From: Planctomycetaceae bacterium
GTDB lineage: Bacteria; Planctomycetota; Planctomycetia; Pirellulales; Pirellulaceae
Assembly (NCBI GenBank): GCA_024638965.1
Contig: JAHEJI010000001.1
Location: 30,080-82,931, forward strand
Reading direction: 5' to 3'
DNA length: 52,852 nt
In this document: one piece after another, positions 1 to 8,964 of the stretch
Layout of the letters: each line of letters starts with the position of its first letter
Numbering within the stretch: the first letter of the stretch is position 1
The notes under the pieces: model-generated
Seen by the model: only the letters and a program-made list of their open reading frames with translations
Told to the model about the DNA's origin: nothing
Database searches by the model: none
Translations under genes and position numbers: made by a program

Positions 1-35
1 GCGGCAGGAGCCTTGACCTCCCGAATTTGCGCATC

Positions 36-1079
36 TTATCGGTTGCGCGAGGGTGGTGGTTGAGAAGCGCTTTGATTGTCAGTGGATGGCGGGCTGTTGA
101 CGTGAATCGTCATTTCAACGCGACTTTGTGGTTGCAGGATCCAGTGCTGAGTGTTGGTTTCGTAACGGTTGTCAATTTCCGCGACAACCAGATAAAGATT
201 GTTGCCGCGTTGCTCCAGCTCCGTCTGAACGACCCTGCCGGAAAACGTCTCCACGCGACCGCGTGCCAATTTGACCGATACGGTAACTGGTTTTCCATCG
301 ACTTCGTAGGGGTCCCATTCTTTGGCACTAACTGTTCCGTGAACGCGAAGTCGGCTTAATGGAGCGATCCGCATAATTTTTTCACCCGCGTTGACCCATT
401 CGCCAGGATCTTTGTAGATCTTAAAGACATGACCGTCGACTGGGGAGGTGATTTTGTGCCGGGCGATACTGTCGTGAGCGGCGTTTACATTGACAAGTTC
501 CGTGTTTGCCTCAATTTCCGCAAGTTCCTTGGAATTTCTTGCGCTCGTCAACTCGTGCACCGAAATGTCGCGCGAGTATTTTGAACGCTGGGCTTCTTGT
601 TTTGTTTTCGACCCCTTGCCCCATAGCCTGTAGTTCGTTTCATATTCGCTCTGCGTGAGTTTTAGCTTATCTTCCGCAGCTTGAATTTCAGTTGGGTCGG
701 TTGCTCGACGGGTTGCCAATTCATGCTTGAATTTGGCTTGCTGCAGCGCGCGCTGCGACATTTGATCGTCGATATTGGCAAGCAACTGGCCAAGTTGGAC
801 CGGCTGATTTTCGACGACGAGTATGTCTTTGAGCAGTCCTGTCTCTCGAGCTGGAACATCGACATCAACTATCAACTGCACCACGCAGGCAATGATCGGA
901 GACCCATCGGGAGCCGTTTTGGATGCAAAACTCGAACTACCCGATTCGGTTGAACGATAAACAGCAGGGCGCTGGGTACCCGAGAAATCCTGATTTTGAG
1001 CAAAGGTGATTTGGCCAGACAGACAAACACACAAAACAAAAACAGCACAAAAGGCGATCGAAAATCTCTGCGTCTTCAT
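36..1079 (-). CDS. HlyD-family periplasmic adaptor protein
   Basis: This is a periplasmic adaptor (membrane-fusion) subunit, 347 residues from the chosen ATG at 1079. An N-terminal hydrophobic signal (about residues 7-27, ending near TFAQ) is followed by a first barrel-sandwich half with 'VDVPARETGLLKDI', a roughly 100-residue alpha-helical hairpin, the second half 'ITSPVDGHVFKIYKDPGEWV', and a beta-barrel. The tail is Ser/Pro/Gln-rich. A start at 1160 would put 27 charged residues before the signal peptide, so the internal Met is preferred, although its ribosome binding site is weak. It lies downstream of a GAF-HlyD gene and a DUF456 gene on the same strand. In planctomycetes such adaptors often occur with an M50/lipoyl-domain membrane protein, which may lie beyond the left edge (inference). 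Substrate unknown. Confidence 0.8.
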   Translation of the reverse strand: MKTQRFSIAFCAVFVLCVCLSGQITFAQNQDFSGTQRPAVYRSTESGSSSFASKTAPDGSPIIACVVQLIVDVDVPARETGLLKDILVVENQPVQLGQLLANIDDQMSQRALQQAKFKHELATRRATDPTEIQAAEDKLKLTQSEYETNYRLWGKGSKTKQEAQRSKYSRDISVHELTSARNSKELAEIEANTELVNVNAAHDSIARHKITSPVDGHVFKIYKDPGEWVNAGEKIMRIAPLSRLRVHGTVSAKEWDPYEVDGKPVTVSVKLARGRVETFSGRVVQTELEQRGNNLYLVVAEIDNRYETNTQHWILQPQSRVEMTIHVNSPPSTDNQSASQPPPSRNR

Positions 1080-1304
1080 TGATTTATCCAATTCAACAAT
1101 TTTTTTGTTGGAGTCTGATCGTGATCTCGGAAAATGTCGAGGTGATCTAAAAATCGGCACTGGCCATTACCGAAATTGAGAGCTTCGGATGATTAGAGCT
1201 GACGGAGGGTCGATTGTCCGGCTTTGACTGCAATTATAGGAGCTAGCAGTTTTAAGCAACAGTAATATTTAGTTGGTTTCCCAATCAAAATCATACACAG
1301 ACGG

Positions 1305-1838
1305 CTAAAAAAATAGGCTTACGATCGCGACGATCGCCATTACCGAACCGAGTGTGATCTTTCCGACCGTACCCAGCATGCGTCCAACGAATGCTGCGCC
1401 GCCAATCTTCAGGCTTGATTTCATCGGCTTTCCAGACAGCTTCTCAACCAAAGTTGCACCAACGAGTGCCCCGATGCACGCAAAAAGCACGCTGCCGATG
1501 ATCCAGCCAACAACCGGAATCGGCAATCCAAACACGGCTCCAACGATTCCACCGAGGATTGAGCCGACCAATGATGCGGTTGCGCCCTTTTTAGACCCGC
1601 CCAGCCCCTTCGTGCCGACAATGGAGGCTCCAAACTCGATCACCTCTCCAACGGATGCCAAAACTACTAACACGACCAAGATGGTCCAGTCGGCCTCATA
1701 TGGTTCTTGACTTGGACCAAGCCATATCCAGACGGCTGCAATCAGAATGATCATCCAGTTACCCGGCAGGCCGAACAGATTGGTCACCCAAAATACCATC
1801 ACGGCTAGAATAAAAAGGGTAATCCAAACGTAAATCAA
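1305..1838 (-). CDS. DUF456 family membrane protein
   Basis: A 177-residue integral membrane protein with about five or six hydrophobic segments. It has the DUF456 layout: an N-terminal hairpin with 'FGLPGNW', a central 'GASIVGTKGLGGSKKGA' stretch before Gly-rich helices, and 'GLPIPVVGWIIGSVLFACIGA' near the middle. The length is typical of the family. Molecular function is unknown; the Gly-rich helices resemble small glycine-zipper membrane proteins. It sits between two HlyD-type genes on the same strand but is separated from each by more than 200 bases, so co-transcription is uncertain. Confidence 0.75.
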   Translation of the reverse strand: MIYVWITLFILAVMVFWVTNLFGLPGNWMIILIAAVWIWLGPSQEPYEADWTILVVLVVLASVGEVIEFGASIVGTKGLGGSKKGATASLVGSILGGIVGAVFGLPIPVVGWIIGSVLFACIGALVGATLVEKLSGKPMKSSLKIGGAAFVGRMLGTVGKITLGSVMAIVAIVSLFF

Positions 1839-2171
1839 AGCAGTACCTGTGTTACTGTTACGGCAATCAATTTCTAGTTAAGCTGACCGCATGTTCGTTT
1901 CGTTTAACCGCGGGGGCAACACCCAATGCAATGGCACTTACTTTAGTTCCAACCTCTCCCAAAGTTTGGGAGAGGTCGACGTCTCAGCGTCGGGTGAGGG
2001 TTGTTGATTCCGCAAGGAATCTTTTCGTTTCCCTCTCCCGGACCCTCACGTGTCGTCGGAAGAGTGTCGAGTCGCCGTCAAGTATGTGCCATTGGGGCAA
2101 CGCCCCGCGAATCGAAAGGCAAAACGCGGCCCGTTGGGCAACGGTTAACGAAGGGACCTATGTTCGACGAA
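1839..2171. repeat. Structured dispersed repeat with inverted ends (copy 1)
   Basis: This 333-base gap holds no gene. The ends carry imperfect inverted repeats: TTCGTTTAACCG near 1895-1912 and a reverse-complement-like TTAACGAAGG near 2144-2155. Inside is a perfect 11-bp palindrome CCTCTCCCAAA/TTTGGGAGAGG (about 1951-1973). The 22 bases at 2034-2055 recur exactly, in the opposite orientation, at 32008-32029. No transposase is present. It could be a MITE-like or REP-like element; short direct repeats of a target site were not found. Confidence 0.55.
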
Positions 2172-4376
2172 CTAAAACCAGAACATCACACTTGATTGTA
2201 CCGTTTCGATTAGCTCATGAAACACGACGTAGCCGATCGAGCGTTTTCCGCAGTGAACTTTGGCAGTGACACGGGTTCCTGAACGCAACAAATCTTCAGG
2301 CACTTGCTGATTGTTAAAAGCGATTCGAACCAGAGCCGAGTTTCCGTCGTCCGAATGAACTTCGAGCTTCTGATCGACCGACACAACTCGGCCTGTGAAC
2401 TCTTCGCCGGGATGGGAGACGAGAGCAAACGTAACTTGGAGTGGGTTTTTTGCGTTACGGATCGAGGTCATGAGATGGGCCACGCGTCTCTCGAGCATTT
2501 CCAGTTCGATCTCCCATTCCGTGTCTGGATCCACGATGGTGATCAAGTTCTGGCCACGATTTACCGGGCGGCGGAGCAGGTTCTGACGAACTTGCCAATT
2601 GACCACACGACCGCGTGCCGGGCTGCGGATTTCCAACAGCTTCTCCTGATTCCGCTTAATCTCCAAACGACGTTGCAGGCTTTTTTCCTCTACCTGGGCT
2701 TTGGAGAACTCGCCGCTGAGCATAATGGCGTCGATGCGATCCATGTCTTCGACCCGTGAAAACTGTAGGGTATCCATTTGCTTCCGTGTTCGATTCAACT
2801 CTCCCTCGAGGTGATCGATTTCGACTCGCAAATCGTTGTTTGACATCATTGCTAATGTCTGTCCCTCATCGACAATCGCGTCAGAGCCATTGGGGATCAG
2901 GATTTCCTGCAACACTCCATCCACTTGAGCAAACACCTCGTGCTGGATCTGTGGTTTCAAGACACCGCTCGCTCCCAAGGCAAATGCATACGGATACCAA
3001 CACAAAAATGCAACGACTAACCCAAGCGTGGCGATCGCAAATGTGGTCTTGACCAGATTTCCGCCACGGAACAGCGACATCAATCGCCCCAACGCTCGCC
3101 AGACCGGCATGAGGAAAATGCCATTATGCTCGAACGAGTTCGTTAACGCGGTTTGACTGTGTTCGACCACAATTTCTACTCGTTTCTCGAGCGTGGGCGA
3201 AATTCGAGAGTCTTTCAGTTGCTCAACGATGATCGCGCCGATCGGCTTGCCAACCGCCGTCGCGTTCGTCGCTGATTCACTATCGAGCGGTTGAACTTCC
3301 TTAAGCGGGACAATCGCCAGCATCTTGCTGTGGGATTTGTCCACGTAGTCGTGGAGCTTTTTTTCGATTTGGGGAGGCAGGTCCGAATCGTCGCCGTTGT
3401 ACCACAGAGACTTTCCCGTGCGACATACACTTGTGGCCAAACCACCGAGCTTTTTGACTTGTTCCGCGCGACGCTCAATCGAATCGAGCCCGCTGACGCT
3501 ACGGATGCGCATTCGCCGACCTTGCGCAATCGCCACACTGACCCGATCACAGTCGATCAGGCGGCGACCTTCATTCGCAATCGTGTAAACCGTCTGATCT
3601 GTGTCGAGCCCCTGGTGAACAGTTCGAATGAACTGTTCCAGTTGTTGCCACATGGATTGTTGTTCGGCGAAAGATCGGAGCCTTTGATTACTTAGATACT
3701 CGCTGGCGATCTCACACATCTGATTCAAGAATCGCAAATAGCCGCGTTGTGTGGTGGGGCCAGCCCCCGATCGCTGGAAGATTTCGACCAGTCCGATGGG
3801 TTGCTGATCAATTATCAGCGGTCCCACGACGAGCAAATATTCAGTCGGGTTTCCAGCATCTTCGTCACTCGCGGTTCCGGACTGCGGGGCAACCAACATC
3901 GGTTCGCCTGCTTCAACCAATTTGTTCAGAAGCTGACCGTGCTGCTTTTGCGCTTGCTCGTCGTCAGCGAGCGTCGTCTGTTTCAAGTTGATTTGGTAAT
4001 GCAGCTGTAACGGTGAATCCTCTGCATCACGGATCCAAATTGCTCCCCCAACCGAGGCGAGTGCGCTGGCCGTCCGTGTCAAGAAGCCTTCAAAGAAGTC
4101 TTCTCGACTACAATCGGTCTTAGCTAAGACCGAAATCTCTTGAACGAGCGCGCGAATCTGCTTCTTGGTTCGATTGACCAACTGATCGTCGAGCAGGTTT
4201 TCTGACTCGGGTCGGTTTTGAAAACGCGACGGAACGTCTGGACTGACATCCGATTGGACCGTTGCCCGAGAATCGTTGGAAGTTCCACTCATGGGAACGG
4301 GTTTGCCAAAATCGGCGTGAGGAGCGGTCGATGGTGTTTCGTTTGTCATGATGTGTGCGTTTGCAGTGACGCCCAA
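2172..4376 (-). CDS. GAF-domain HlyD adaptor, inner-membrane protein
   Basis: A 734-residue protein joining cytoplasmic sensing to a periplasmic adaptor. Approximate order: acidic, Pro/Ser-rich N-terminus (1-60); GAF domain (85-225); second GAF domain (255-415, with 'LIDCDRVSVAIAQGRR'); one transmembrane helix (444-465, 'FAIATLGLVVAFLCW'); biotinyl/lipoyl-like barrel-sandwich ('VFAQVDGVLQEILI') split by a coiled coil; beta-barrel with 'FTGRVVSVDQKLEVH'. The GAF pair is presumably cytoplasmic and may sense a small ligand controlling export (inference). Met10 is an alternative start with little effect. It is the first of three minus-strand genes with a second HlyD protein. GAF-HlyD proteins are characteristic of planctomycetes; no substrate can be assigned. 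Confidence 0.8.
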   Translation of the reverse strand: MGVTANAHIMTNETPSTAPHADFGKPVPMSGTSNDSRATVQSDVSPDVPSRFQNRPESENLLDDQLVNRTKKQIRALVQEISVLAKTDCSREDFFEGFLTRTASALASVGGAIWIRDAEDSPLQLHYQINLKQTTLADDEQAQKQHGQLLNKLVEAGEPMLVAPQSGTASDEDAGNPTEYLLVVGPLIIDQQPIGLVEIFQRSGAGPTTQRGYLRFLNQMCEIASEYLSNQRLRSFAEQQSMWQQLEQFIRTVHQGLDTDQTVYTIANEGRRLIDCDRVSVAIAQGRRMRIRSVSGLDSIERRAEQVKKLGGLATSVCRTGKSLWYNGDDSDLPPQIEKKLHDYVDKSHSKMLAIVPLKEVQPLDSESATNATAVGKPIGAIIVEQLKDSRISPTLEKRVEIVVEHSQTALTNSFEHNGIFLMPVWRALGRLMSLFRGGNLVKTTFAIATLGLVVAFLCWYPYAFALGASGVLKPQIQHEVFAQVDGVLQEILIPNGSDAIVDEGQTLAMMSNNDLRVEIDHLEGELNRTRKQMDTLQFSRVEDMDRIDAIMLSGEFSKAQVEEKSLQRRLEIKRNQEKLLEIRSPARGRVVNWQVRQNLLRRPVNRGQNLITIVDPDTEWEIELEMLERRVAHLMTSIRNAKNPLQVTFALVSHPGEEFTGRVVSVDQKLEVHSDDGNSALVRIAFNNQQVPEDLLRSGTRVTAKVHCGKRSIGYVVFHELIETVQSSVMFWF

Positions 4377-4731
4377 AAAAAGAGGCGGGTTCAGAAATTA
4401 GCGGCGAACTTTCTCGGAATTGAACGGATGATGCAACATCGACTTGGATTCTGATGCCGTTTGACAGCAGTTGATTCGAAGAAATATGGCTAAATGCCCT
4501 ATTTGCTTAACTGATAGCATTGGGCGAAGGTTCGAGATCGTTCGCCCTCGTTCGCCCGGTTCTGGCCGGCCGGTCAAACGCGAATTCGTCGTATGTCAGT
4601 GAAACGATCCACTGTATTACGAGGTTTTCGGGCGACGTATCGCCAGTACCGCGACTGGCGATTACGATGGGCGGCGGAAGAATTCCGGCACATTGCGGCA
4701 ATCGTCAACACCCAGGGAACGCGGCGTTAAG
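4377..4731. other. Divergent intergenic region
   Basis: 355 bases separate the minus-strand GAF-HlyD gene from the plus-strand rhomboid gene, so promoters for both should lie here. I see no convincing -35/-10 pair, operator or RNA gene. Short open frames on both strands lack ribosome binding sites and protein-like composition. Confidence 0.5.
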
Positions 4732-5721
4732 ATGAGATTGATAGGGGAATTGAGCGAAGAGAGTCTCGCGAAAAGATTTGCGGCTTATATGATGACCGAA
4801 AACATCTCGCCAAAAATTGAAGAAAGAGATGGAGTATGGGAGGTTTGGGTCAAGGAAGAAGACGAACAGGAACGCGCGCTCGAAGAATTCAACAGGTTCC
4901 AAATTGATCCTGATAATTCACGTTACCAAGGCGTGCTTGAAAAGGCGGCTGAAATCGCGAGAGAAGAAGAGAAAAAACGGCGACAGTTTCAGAAAAACGT
5001 CGTCCAGATTTCCAGGAAAGGGGGTGTGGCCCGGCGAACTCCACTGACGATTTTGTTGATCGTTCTGTGTTGCGTGGTTGCCTTGTTGACAAACTTCGGT
5101 TACGCCGACATGGGAAAAAATGATACGCTTCAAGCGCTTTCATTCACATCCATTGCTCCACCGGAGGCAGAGCTGGTTCTGCAGAAATATGATAACGACA
5201 TCGAGAATTCAAATGTTCGCTTGGCCAGCATTAAACGCGGTGAAGTCTGGCGACTCATCACGCCGATTTTCATTCACTTTGGATCCATGCACATTCTTTT
5301 TAACATGTTGTGGCTGTTCCAATTCGGGAGGATGATTGAAATCCGGTACGGCATGTTTTGGATGGCCGTGCTGGTCGTGGTCGTTGCGTTGATATCGAAC
5401 CTATTTCAATGCCTGGTACCGGAAAAAGTTGGCGGGTCGGTTCCCGGCATGGCGAATGGTCATTTGATTATGGCGTTGGGCGGCATGTCTGGCGTCGTAT
5501 ACGGATTGTTTGGCTTCATCTGGGTAAAGTCCCTGGTGGATCCAGCGAGCGGTTTTCGATTACAACAGTCGACGATCATTATTTTGGTGGCATGGCTTTT
5601 TGTGGGATCATTTTTCATGGGCAACATCGCCAATTGGGCTCATGGTGCGGGTTTGGCGATGGGGATGATTGCTGGTTATCTTCCCCTGAATATTGGAGAT
5701 TCGCCCGCGACGCGCACCTAG
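4732..5721 (+). CDS. GlpG-like rhomboid intramembrane serine protease
   Basis: A 329-residue rhomboid-family intramembrane protease. Residues 1-70 form a soluble domain like the GlpG N-terminal domain ('WEVWVKEEDEQERALEEF'). Residues 70-100 are a charged linker, and six or seven transmembrane segments follow from about 104. The catalytic dyad is visible: GMSG at 251-254 (Ser253) and His304 in 'NWAHGAGLAMG'. The 'HILFNMLWLFQFGRMIE' segment matches the HxxxN element that supports the oxyanion hole. The ATG at 4732 is chosen because it begins the GlpG-like 'RLIGELSEESLAKRF'; an in-frame ATG at 4693 adds 13 unsupported residues. Substrates cannot be predicted. Confidence 0.88.
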   Translation: MRLIGELSEESLAKRFAAYMMTENISPKIEERDGVWEVWVKEEDEQERALEEFNRFQIDPDNSRYQGVLEKAAEIAREEEKKRRQFQKNVVQISRKGGVARRTPLTILLIVLCCVVALLTNFGYADMGKNDTLQALSFTSIAPPEAELVLQKYDNDIENSNVRLASIKRGEVWRLITPIFIHFGSMHILFNMLWLFQFGRMIEIRYGMFWMAVLVVVVALISNLFQCLVPEKVGGSVPGMANGHLIMALGGMSGVVYGLFGFIWVKSLVDPASGFRLQQSTIIILVAWLFVGSFFMGNIANWAHGAGLAMGMIAGYLPLNIGDSPATRT

Positions 5722-5729
5722 CCTGGTGG

Positions 5730-5770
5730 AATGCCAGGTTTGTCGTCCCGCCTTCAGGCGGAAATTTCCG
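5730..5770. repeat. Short palindromes after the rhomboid gene
   Basis: CCTGG...CCAGG is followed by the perfect palindrome CCGCCT-TCA-GGCGG, in the 3' untranslated region of the rhomboid gene. They could act as a weak terminator or belong to a REP-like element; no T tract follows. Confidence 0.35.
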
Positions 5771-5833
5771 GCCAAAGCGGGCCCTGCGAACTACCCAATT
5801 CAGGTTGGAAGCTCCACGAGCTCGGTGATAACT

Positions 5834-5861
5834 AAAAAAAGCTCGGCAGTAACCGAGCTTT
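5834..5861 (-). terminator. Intrinsic terminator, minus strand (partly bidirectional)
   Basis: A perfect 9-bp stem AAAGCTCGG/CCGAGCTTT (5838-5846 with 5853-5861) has a 6-base loop. Read on the minus strand, it is followed by an uninterrupted T tract (complement of 5834-5840). It therefore terminates the secreted-protein gene ending at 5890. On the plus strand the stem is followed by GTCTTTGTC, so it may also weakly stop rhomboid transcription. Confidence 0.85.
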
Positions 5862-5889
5862 GTCTTTGTCGTAATACGCTTGATTTGGC

Positions 5890-6996
5890 TCAACGTCTCA
5901 GGCTGTTTTCGCCTGTCGCTTGGGGTTGCTCGAGGAGCGCGTTGCTTGATAGATCGACGCGCTTCCATCCGATTTGCGTAGGGGGGCGTCGGAACAGGGT
6001 GAAAAAGTCTTTGAGTGCGTCCAAGTGGCTGTTGACCTTTCGATTGGCAAACTCAAAGGATTGCTTGGTTGGGTTGTTGGTCGCGTGGTAGTTGGGTGCG
6101 TACATCACAAGCGAGTTTGGCAAACAGTCGTCTCGTGCCAAAATGATCTCCAGCTTTTTGTAGATCCGAGCGTCTTCGATTCGTTTTGGATACGCCTCCA
6201 ACCAATATGCATTGTCGACGCCGGCCGGAGTGACCGGACGGATCCAATAGCGATCCAGGATCAGTTCGGTGTCCGCTCCAAACAGGAAAAAGGGCAGAGG
6301 GCTATTGATCAGTCCGTTGCCTTGATGCTCAGGTGGGATCTTGACTTCGTTCAAACGTTTGTTGGCGTAATCGTATTGGTAAATAGCACGCCCGTCACAA
6401 ATCCATTTTTCGCGATGTTTTTCGATATCGAGTTGCGTGTATTTGGGTTCTTCGCCGGCCTGTATCGGTGGCGCATCAAAGTTCCAACACTCATCCGTTT
6501 CAAATCGTCCTTGGTCAGGTGTTGCAAAATAAAGCTTGCCAAGCGAAATGTTGGATGGGAACAAGTGGTTATTCCTGGGATCTCGGACGTTGCAATCTTC
6601 CGGGTTGTAGGTTCGCCGCGTAAATTCACAGGATGACCGTTTGACTTGTTCACTGCTGTGTTGCCAGTAGACAAGCACGTCGTTAACGTGTTTTGCCTCA
6701 GCATCAGAAAGCGGAAATCCCTCAGGAAGCTGAGGCTGGAAATTGTCGCCGTTGGGAACGGTGGTCAAGGGATTATTGCGCTCTCGCTGTTGTTGCGTAA
6801 TTGCGTCCTGCATTGCCCGCATCTGTTCGGGAGTGGTTTGCTGTTGTTGCCTCGCGGTGACGGGTTCCTGAGGAGAAGCCGTTCTTGCTGTATTTTCTAA
6901 TTGCCGCTGATATTGCTGCGTTTGATTGTTCTGTCCCAAAACCAGACTTGGGATCAACAACACAAAGCAAAAACAAAAAGATTGGCAAGAGCGCAT
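5890..6996 (-). CDS. Secreted TIGR03009-like protein
   Basis: A 368-residue exported protein that resembles the planctomycete TIGR03009 family (recognised from memory; function unknown). A signal peptide spans residues 1-21 ('FCFCFVLLIPSLVLG'). A Gln/Thr-rich low-complexity linker runs to about residue 85. The rest is a mixed alpha/beta domain containing 'VNDVLVYWQHSSEQVKRSSC', 'KLYFATPDQGRFE', 'KWICDGRAIYQYDYANKRL' and 'LPFFLFGADTELILDRYWI', a pattern reminiscent of LolA-like beta-sheet carriers (weak inference). The start is supported by AAGGAAGA about 7 bases upstream of ATG. It is transcribed alone toward the terminator at 5838. Confidence 0.7.
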   Translation of the reverse strand: MRSCQSFCFCFVLLIPSLVLGQNNQTQQYQRQLENTARTASPQEPVTARQQQQTTPEQMRAMQDAITQQQRERNNPLTTVPNGDNFQPQLPEGFPLSDAEAKHVNDVLVYWQHSSEQVKRSSCEFTRRTYNPEDCNVRDPRNNHLFPSNISLGKLYFATPDQGRFETDECWNFDAPPIQAGEEPKYTQLDIEKHREKWICDGRAIYQYDYANKRLNEVKIPPEHQGNGLINSPLPFFLFGADTELILDRYWIRPVTPAGVDNAYWLEAYPKRIEDARIYKKLEIILARDDCLPNSLVMYAPNYHATNNPTKQSFEFANRKVNSHLDALKDFFTLFRRPPTQIGWKRVDLSSNALLEQPQATGENSLRR

Positions 6997-7158
6997 AAGA
7001 TCTTCCTTGATTTAATGGGCAAGCATGTGCCAGCAGATTTGGTTGGCGAGTCTAACAAGTGGACGCTTGCCAACCTAGACGAATTTGAATTCGCTAGCGA
7101 GTCCAGGATTAGGGCAATGTCATCATCGCGCAGCGGAAATAATCGCTTGGAATCCCGT

Positions 7159-7983
7159 CTAGCCGTTTTTGAGAGCATCGACAACGATCGCCTTCAAGTT
7201 AGGTGCTGCGATTTCGGCAGCATCGACGACTTTTTGACCGGAAGTGGCTTCCATGGAATCGGGATTAGCGACGTTGGTAATCACGGACAGACCGAGAACT
7301 CGGATTTCATATTTGGCGGCAACACACACTTCGGGCACCGTTGACATTCCTACCACGTCGGCACCGATTTGCCGCAGAAAACGGTATTCGGCACGAGTCT
7401 CGTAATTGGGACCAAGCATCGCTGCGTAAACCCCGCGATGGACTGCGAAGCCGTTTTTTCGGGCGCAACGTTCTGCGATTTTCATCAACGCGTGGTCGTA
7501 AACATCGCTCCGATGTGACGCTCGTCCGCGGGAGGGTTCGTTGTACATGTTGGGCGTCGAGCGAAACATGAGATTGATATGACTTTCGATCAGCATAATA
7601 TCGCCGCTGTTCATTTTGGGATTCATTCCGCCGGAGGCATTACTGACAACCAGCACTTCGACTCCCAGCCGTTGCATCATGTGAATCGGAAGCGTGGCCG
7701 AATCTACCGGGTAACCCTCGTACAAATGGAAGCGACCCTGCATTGCGACAACGGGAGTCCCAGCGAGCGTTCCGCAAATGAGTTGGCCTTTATGGCCGAT
7801 TACCGTACTGCGAGGAAAGTTTGGAATATCACCGTAGTCGATCGTCAACTCAGTGTCGATTGCATCGCCCAGTTTTCCCGCACCGGTACCCAGAATGATT
7901 CCATGCCGGGTTCGGCTTGCGAATTGCTCGCGAATAAAATTGGCGGATTGGTTGGCAGCTGTGCAAAGCTGTTGAGGATTCAT
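7159..7983 (-). CDS. Purine nucleoside phosphorylase, Asn-type (paralogue 1)
   Basis: This 274-residue enzyme belongs to the trimeric PNP/MTAP family, which cleaves purine nucleosides with phosphate to a free base and ribose-1-phosphate in purine salvage. Visible family elements are 'GIILGTGAGKLG' (phosphate loop), 'IGHKGQ', 'GRFHLYEGYP', 'VVSNASGGMNP', 'GPNYETRAEYR' (base-binding Glu) and 'VVGMSTVPEV'. The specificity segment reads 'SVITNVANPDS'. Its Asn matches human PNP Asn243, which selects 6-oxopurines (inosine, guanosine). It begins 11 bases after its paralogue ends, so the two are almost certainly one operon. Confidence 0.93.
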   Translation of the reverse strand: MNPQQLCTAANQSANFIREQFASRTRHGIILGTGAGKLGDAIDTELTIDYGDIPNFPRSTVIGHKGQLICGTLAGTPVVAMQGRFHLYEGYPVDSATLPIHMMQRLGVEVLVVSNASGGMNPKMNSGDIMLIESHINLMFRSTPNMYNEPSRGRASHRSDVYDHALMKIAERCARKNGFAVHRGVYAAMLGPNYETRAEYRFLRQIGADVVGMSTVPEVCVAAKYEIRVLGLSVITNVANPDSMEATSGQKVVDAAEIAAPNLKAIVVDALKNG

Positions 7984-7994
7984 GCGGACGAGTC

Positions 7995-8819
7995 CTATGC
8001 CTCTTCGGCCAAAACGCCCGTTACCAGTTTCGACAATTTTGGTTCGGCCTCGTTCGCGACTCTGATGATCTCGTTTACATCAGCCGGTTCGAGGGCGTCG
8101 GGCAGACAAAGGTCGGTGATGACCGAAAAACCGACCACTCTCATTCCACAATGGACTGCCACAATGACTTCTGGAATCGTCGACATACCGACGACATCTG
8201 CTCCGATGGTTCGCAAGAACCGGTATTCGGCTCGCGTTTCAAGATTAGGTCCGGCCACTCCGACCAACACGCCTTTGTGAGCAACAATATCTTCCGCACG
8301 AGCAATTCGCAGTGCCCGATCGATTAATTCGTGCGAATACGGCTCGCACATGTCGGGAAAACGCGGCCCGAGACGGTCATCATTGATTCCGATCAGCGGG
8401 TTGTCGCCCATCAGGTTGATCTGATCTTCGATCAACATGATGTCGCCCTTGGCATAATAAGGATTCAGTGCGCCGACTGCATTGGAACAAACGAGCAAGT
8501 CTGCACCTAACGATTTCATCACGCGGACCGGCAGGGTGATTTCTTTTAGCGGGTATCCCTCATACAAATGCAAACGGCCTTGCATGGCAACGACGGGAAG
8601 CCCATTCAGTGTGCCACAAACCAGCTGGCCTTTGTGCGAAAGGGCGGTGGAGCGCGGAAAGTTCGGGATTTCGCCGTAGTCGATGGAGGCGGCAACTTCG
8701 ATCTTTTCGACTAACGGGCCCAGGCCAGTTCCAAGAATGATTCCGACGGCAGGCTTTTGAGACCACTTGCTTTTGATGGCGTTCGCCGCTTCGGTAATTT
8801 TGTCAAACAGATCGAGCAT
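7995..8819 (-). CDS. Purine nucleoside phosphorylase, Asp-type (paralogue 2)
   Basis: A 274-residue trimeric PNP/MTAP-family enzyme and the upstream partner of the tandem pair. Motifs: 'GIILGTGLGPLV', 'LSHKGQ', 'GRLHLYEGYP', 'VCSNAVGALNP', 'GPNLETRAEYR' and 'VVGMSTIPEV'. The base-specificity segment is 'SVITDLCLPDA': Asp replaces the Asn typical of 6-oxopurine enzymes, as in MTAP. Known human PNP Asn-to-Asp variants accept 6-aminopurines, so adenosine or methylthioadenosine-type substrates are predicted (inference). The Met at 8819 gives exactly the paralogue's length; an upstream Met at 8855 would add 12 residues. Confidence 0.92.
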   Translation of the reverse strand: MLDLFDKITEAANAIKSKWSQKPAVGIILGTGLGPLVEKIEVAASIDYGEIPNFPRSTALSHKGQLVCGTLNGLPVVAMQGRLHLYEGYPLKEITLPVRVMKSLGADLLVCSNAVGALNPYYAKGDIMLIEDQINLMGDNPLIGINDDRLGPRFPDMCEPYSHELIDRALRIARAEDIVAHKGVLVGVAGPNLETRAEYRFLRTIGADVVGMSTIPEVIVAVHCGMRVVGFSVITDLCLPDALEPADVNEIIRVANEAEPKLSKLVTGVLAEEA

Positions 8820-8964
8820 TGATTTTTTGCCTGTAAAGTACGCGATTCCAGGCAAGCAGGTTAACCGATCCGCAAACCAGTTCTCAAGTGGTCAACACGA
8901 TCGAAGGACACGCGCACGGAAACTCAAGGTCGTCAACTCGCTATCGAAACTTGTCTTTTTGCAT

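Noticed and set aside
1931-2269. Short plus-strand open frames in the repeat region.
   Set aside because: They run through palindromic repeat sequence and into the antisense of the GAF-HlyD gene; composition is not protein-like.
5974-6636. Plus-strand open frame of 220 codons.
   Set aside because: It lies entirely opposite the TIGR03009-like gene, whose start, signal peptide and terminator are convincing.
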